Below the pieces are notes generated by a model. It did no database searches and was not told the DNA's origin. It saw only the letters and a list, made by a program, of their open reading frames with translations. DNA of 64,000 nucleotides from Pseudomonas viridiflava (GTDB lineage Bacteria; Pseudomonadota; Gammaproteobacteria; Pseudomonadales; Pseudomonadaceae). Location of the stretch: contig NZ_UUON01000001.1 of the NCBI RefSeq assembly GCF_900590885.1, positions 62,001 to 126,000 on the forward strand, in the 5' to 3' direction. A program made the translations under genes and the position numbers. The stretch's first letter is position 1. Each line of letters starts with the position of its first letter. Below are positions 58,498-64,000 of the stretch, one piece after another.

Positions 58498-61217
<2,720 letters not shown>

Positions 61218-62474
61218 ATGGGATACAAGAAGATTCAGGTTCCGGCAGTCGGCGACAAAATCACCGTCAATGCAGACCATTCTCTCAATGTTCCTGACCA
61301 ACCGATCATCCCCTACATCGAAGGTGACGGTATTGGCGTCGACATCAGCCCTGTGATGATCAAGGTGGTCGACGCAGCTGTTGAAAAGGCCTACGGCGGC
61401 AAGCGCAAAATCTCTTGGATGGAGGTGTATGCCGGCGAGAAGGCCACTCAAGTCTACGACCAGGACACCTGGCTGCCCCAGGAAACCCTGGATGCAGTCA
61501 AGGATTACGTAGTGTCCATCAAGGGCCCGCTGACCACCCCGGTCGGTGGCGGCATCCGTTCGCTGAACGTGGCCCTGCGCCAACAACTCGACCTGTACGT
61601 GTGCCTGCGTCCGGTGCGCTGGTTTGAAGGCGTTCCCAGCCCGGTCAAGAAGCCTGGCGACGTGGACATGACCATCTTCCGTGAAAACTCCGAAGACATT
61701 TACGCCGGGATCGAGTGGAAAGCCGGCTCGCCGGAAGCGATCAAGGTAATCAAGTTCCTGAAAGAAGAAATGGGCGTTACCAAGATCCGTTTCGACCAGG
61801 ACTGCGGGATTGGCGTAAAACCGGTCTCGAAAGAAGGCACCAAGCGCCTGGCGCGCAAAGCCTTGCAATATGTAGTGGATAACGACCGCGAGTCGCTGAC
61901 CATTGTGCACAAAGGCAACATCATGAAATTCACCGAGGGTGCCTTCAAGGAGTGGGCGTACGAAGTGGCGGCTGAAGAGTTCGGCGCGACCTTGCTCGAT
62001 GGCGGGCCCTGGATGCAATTCAAGAACCCCAGGACCGGCAGGAATGTGGTGGTAAAAGATGCGATTGCCGATGCCATGCTCCAGCAGATCCTGCTGCGCC
62101 CGGCGGAATATGACGTGATCGCGACCCTCAACCTCAACGGTGACTACCTGTCCGACGCGTTGGCGGCAGAGGTGGGTGGCATCGGGATTGCGCCGGGGGC
62201 CAACCTGTCCGACACCGTGGCGATGTTCGAGGCGACCCACGGCACCGCACCCAAATATGCGGGCAAGGATCAGGTCAACCCGGGCTCATTGATCCTGTCG
62301 GCGGAAATGATGCTGCGTCATATGGGCTGGACCGAAGCGGCGGACCTGATTATCAAGGGTACCAATGGGGCGATTTCGGCCAAGACCGTGACCTATGACT
62401 TCGAGCGCCTGATGGAGGGTGCGACGTTGGTGTCGTCGTCCGGTTTTGGTGATGCACTGATCGCGCATATGTGA
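61218..62474 (+). CDS. icd: Isocitrate dehydrogenase, dimeric NADP type
   Basis: 418 residues from ATG 61218, with TGGAG at 61207-61211 as ribosome site (the ATG at 61206 is part of that site). Ser115 in [12 protein letters not shown] corresponds to the residue phosphorylated by AceK in E. coli, and [25 protein letters not shown] is the coenzyme loop. The phosphorylatable Ser suggests flux control towards the glyoxylate shunt through aceA. It is followed by a strong terminator. Confidence 0.97.
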   Translation: MGYKKIQVPAVGDKITVNADHSLNVPDQPIIPYIEGDGIGVDISPVMIKVVDAAVEKAYGGKRKISWMEVYAGEKATQVYDQDTWLPQETLDAVKDYVVSIKGPLTTPVGGGIRSLNVALRQQLDLYVCLRPVRWFEGVPSPVKKPGDVDMTIFRENSEDIYAGIEWKAGSPEAIKVIKFLKEEMGVTKIRFDQDCGIGVKPVSKEGTKRLARKALQYVVDNDRESLTIVHKGNIMKFTEGAFKEWAYEVAAEEFGATLLDGGPWMQFKNPRTGRNVVVKDAIADAMLQQILLRPAEYDVIATLNLNGDYLSDALAAEVGGIGIAPGANLSDTVAMFEATHGTAPKYAGKDQVNPGSLILSAEMMLRHMGWTEAADLIIKGTNGAISAKTVTYDFERLMEGATLVSSSGFGDALIAHM

Positions 62475-62486
62475 GTCGGTCGCGAT

Positions 62487-62528
62487 AAAAAAACTGGCCA
62501 TTCTGATAACAGGATGGCCAGTTTTTTT
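62487..62528. terminator. Bidirectional terminator between icd and cspD
   Basis: AAAAACTGGCCAT and ATGGCCAGTTTTT form long arms (one G-T pair before the ATAA loop), with A-run before and T-run after, 13 bases after icd. It serves both convergent genes. Confidence 0.92.
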
Positions 62529-62552
62529 GCGTGGTATTTGCTCGAAAGCTGA

Positions 62553-62861
62553 TCAGGCCGTGATGCTCTTTTTTGAATGGGGCGCGTGATCTGTCTCAGA
62601 CTTCTTTTCATGTGTCACTTCGTGGGTTTTTCCGGTTTCGGCCACGTTAGGTGCACAGATTGCGACAGCATGCAGCCCCTTGGGGCCTTGAATGATTTCA
62701 AACTCCACCGCTTGGCCCGCTCTCAGCGTTTTATATCCATCCATTTGGATTGCTGAAAAATGCGCAAAAAGGTCTTCGGTTTTCCCGTTCTCAATAATAA
62801 AGCCATATCCCTTGGCATTATTGAACCATTTGACTTTGCCACTGATCTTGACGCCAGACAT
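62553..62861 (-). CDS. cspD: Cold-shock domain protein CspD-like
   Basis: 102 residues from ATG 62861 ([20 protein letters not shown]), chosen because GAGGG lies eight bases upstream; ATG 62867 is too near. RNP1 (KGYGFI) and RNP2 (DLFAHFSAI) nucleic-acid motifs are intact. After the 65-residue domain there is a polar tail rich in His, Lys, Glu ([20 protein letters not shown]), longer than in E. coli CspD (74 aa). The clpS-cspD neighbourhood is conserved. Confidence 0.93.
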   Translation of the reverse strand: MSGVKISGKVKWFNNAKGYGFIIENGKTEDLFAHFSAIQMDGYKTLRAGQAVEFEIIQGPKGLHAVAICAPNVAETGKTHEVTHEKKSETDHAPHSKKSITA

Positions 62862-63086
62862 ACCCATATCCCTCTGCACCAGACTCCATCACTGGAGTAT
62901 CATCCAGTTTATCCGTCCTAACCCGAATAAATTAAGGTTGACTGCGCGGACCTTTTTTACCCACTGTGGGTTCTATTGGTTGTAACACCGTTTCGCCGAT
63001 AGTCAAGGCGACCAGGCGGTCAGAGTTGAAAATCTGACAGGTCGCCCCCATCACCGTATTTGAACCACTGACGAACCATTCTTTCC

Positions 63087-63455
63087 ATGCATGCAAACAG
63101 CCAGATTCGACTAACATTCAATCAGGATCGACCGGATCACGAACACGATGACGACGGTTCTGCAGGCATTGCTGTTCAGGAGGCCAAGCCTGCTTTACAG
63201 GCGCCCCCGATGTACAAGGTGGTTTTGTTCAATGATGACTACACACCGATGGATTTCGTGGTCGAAGTACTCGAGGTGTTTTTTAACCTGAACCGCGAGT
63301 TGGCGACCAAGGTAATGCTGGCCGTTCACACAGAAGGACGTGCAGTATGTGGAGTGTTTACCCGCGACATCGCCGAGACAAAGGCCATGCAGGTCAACCA
63401 GTACGCCAGGGAAAGCCAGCATCCGCTACTCTGTGAAATCGAGAAGGACGGTTAA
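63087..63455 (+). CDS. clpS: ATP-dependent Clp protease adaptor ClpS
   Basis: 122 residues. The core [27 protein letters not shown] and [20 protein letters not shown] is diagnostic. It delivers N-end-rule substrates to ClpAP. An acidic disordered N-terminal extension ([10 protein letters not shown]) precedes it. 29 bases upstream of clpA. Confidence 0.97.
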   Translation: MHANSQIRLTFNQDRPDHEHDDDGSAGIAVQEAKPALQAPPMYKVVLFNDDYTPMDFVVEVLEVFFNLNRELATKVMLAVHTEGRAVCGVFTRDIAETKAMQVNQYARESQHPLLCEIEKDG

Positions 63456-63484
63456 CGCCGACCACTTGGGTATGAGGTGAAGCT

Positions 63485-64000
63485 ATGTTAAACCGCGAGC
63501 TCGAAGTCACCCTCAATCTTGCCTTCAAGGAGGCCCGTTCGAAGCGTCATGAGTTCATGACCGTCGAGCACCTGCTGCTGGCACTTTTGGATAACGAAGC
63601 TGCCGCCACCGTTCTACGAGCGTGCGGCGCCAACCTCGACAAACTCAAGCATGACCTGCAGGAGTTTATCGACTCCACCACGCCACTGATCCCCGTGCAT
63701 GACGAGGACCGCGAAACCCAGCCAACCCTGGGCTTCCAGCGGGTATTGCAGCGTGCTGTTTTCCACGTACAGAGCTCCGGCAAGCGTGAGGTCACAGGCG
63801 CCAATGTGCTTGTAGCGATCTTCAGCGAACAGGAAAGCCAGGCCGTGTTCCTGCTCAAGCAGCAGAGCGTTGCCCGTATTGATGTGGTCAATTACATCGC
63901 CCACGGTATTTCCAAGGTGCCGGGGCACGGCGATCATTCGGAAGGGGAGCAGGATATGCAGGATGAAGAGGGCGGTGAGTCTTCTTCTTCGGGCAATCCA
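63485..64000 (+). CDS. clpA: ATP-dependent Clp protease ATP-binding subunit ClpA (partial)
   Basis: 172 codons from ATG 63485 to the window edge; the 3' part lies outside. The N-terminal double Clp_N domain is visible (FKEARSKRHEFMTVEHLLLALLDNEAAATVL and SSGKREVTGANVLVAIFSEQESQAVFLL), followed by an acidic linker (GEQDMQDEEGGESSSSG). The N domain is where ClpS binds, consistent with the gene pair. Confidence 0.97.
   Translation, partial: MLNRELEVTLNLAFKEARSKRHEFMTVEHLLLALLDNEAAATVLRACGANLDKLKHDLQEFIDSTTPLIPVHDEDRETQPTLGFQRVLQRAVFHVQSSGKREVTGANVLVAIFSEQESQAVFLLKQQSVARIDVVNYIAHGISKVPGHGDHSEGEQDMQDEEGGESSSSGNP

Overview
The window looks like a chromosome segment of a fluorescent Pseudomonas (P. 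fluorescens group). The evidence is high GC, the gene order nuoA-N / aceA / purB / hflD / mnmA / idh / icd / cspD / clpS / clpA known from Pseudomonas, a fused nuoCD, the monomeric and dimeric isocitrate dehydrogenases side by side, and many REP palindromes of the GTGGGAGGGGGC..TTGCCCCCGATAGC type. About 60 protein genes are present. I see no rRNA, tRNA, CRISPR array, insertion sequence or prophage.

Left part (1-8.5 kb): the 3' end of a large protein cut by the window edge (possibly a toxin-like protein); a six-gene, overlapping Pha/Mrp-type monovalent cation/proton antiporter operon on the minus strand; a DMT exporter divergent from an XRE-cupin regulator.

Accessory metabolic island (8.6-18.9 kb, plus strand): a sigma54-like promoter precedes sfnB (flavin oxidoreductase of sulfur acquisition), a 108-residue relative of the SfnB C-terminal domain, a DszA/NtaA-type flavin monooxygenase, a truncated adenylate-forming-enzyme relative, a complete five-part branched-chain-amino-acid-type ABC importer, and an FAD/NAD(P)-binding protein. 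Together they look like a pathway that imports an unidentified compound, probably an organosulfur source, and oxidises it. This is the least described system in the window.

Central part (18.9-34.3 kb): a four-gene MacAB/TolC-like efflux operon on the minus strand with a divergent TetR regulator; a FUSC-family membrane protein; an NADP-dependent glyceraldehyde-3-phosphate dehydrogenase; a DyP peroxidase; two MFS transporters; small hypothetical proteins; an arylamine N-acetyltransferase; and a HigBA-like toxin-antitoxin pair.

Right part (34.5-64 kb): conserved core metabolism. Complex I (nuoABCDEFGHIJKLMN, minus strand), isocitrate lyase with a long leader and an upstream palindrome, a secretin-N-domain protein, a ribosomal oxygenase with a GNAT protein, purB, hflD-mnmA-NUDIX, two divergent isocitrate dehydrogenases, cspD, clpS and the start of clpA. 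The isocitrate branch point (aceA, idh, icd) lies within about 12 kb. REP/REPIN sequences fill several intergenic gaps, and one supplies the last codons of the flavin monooxygenase.
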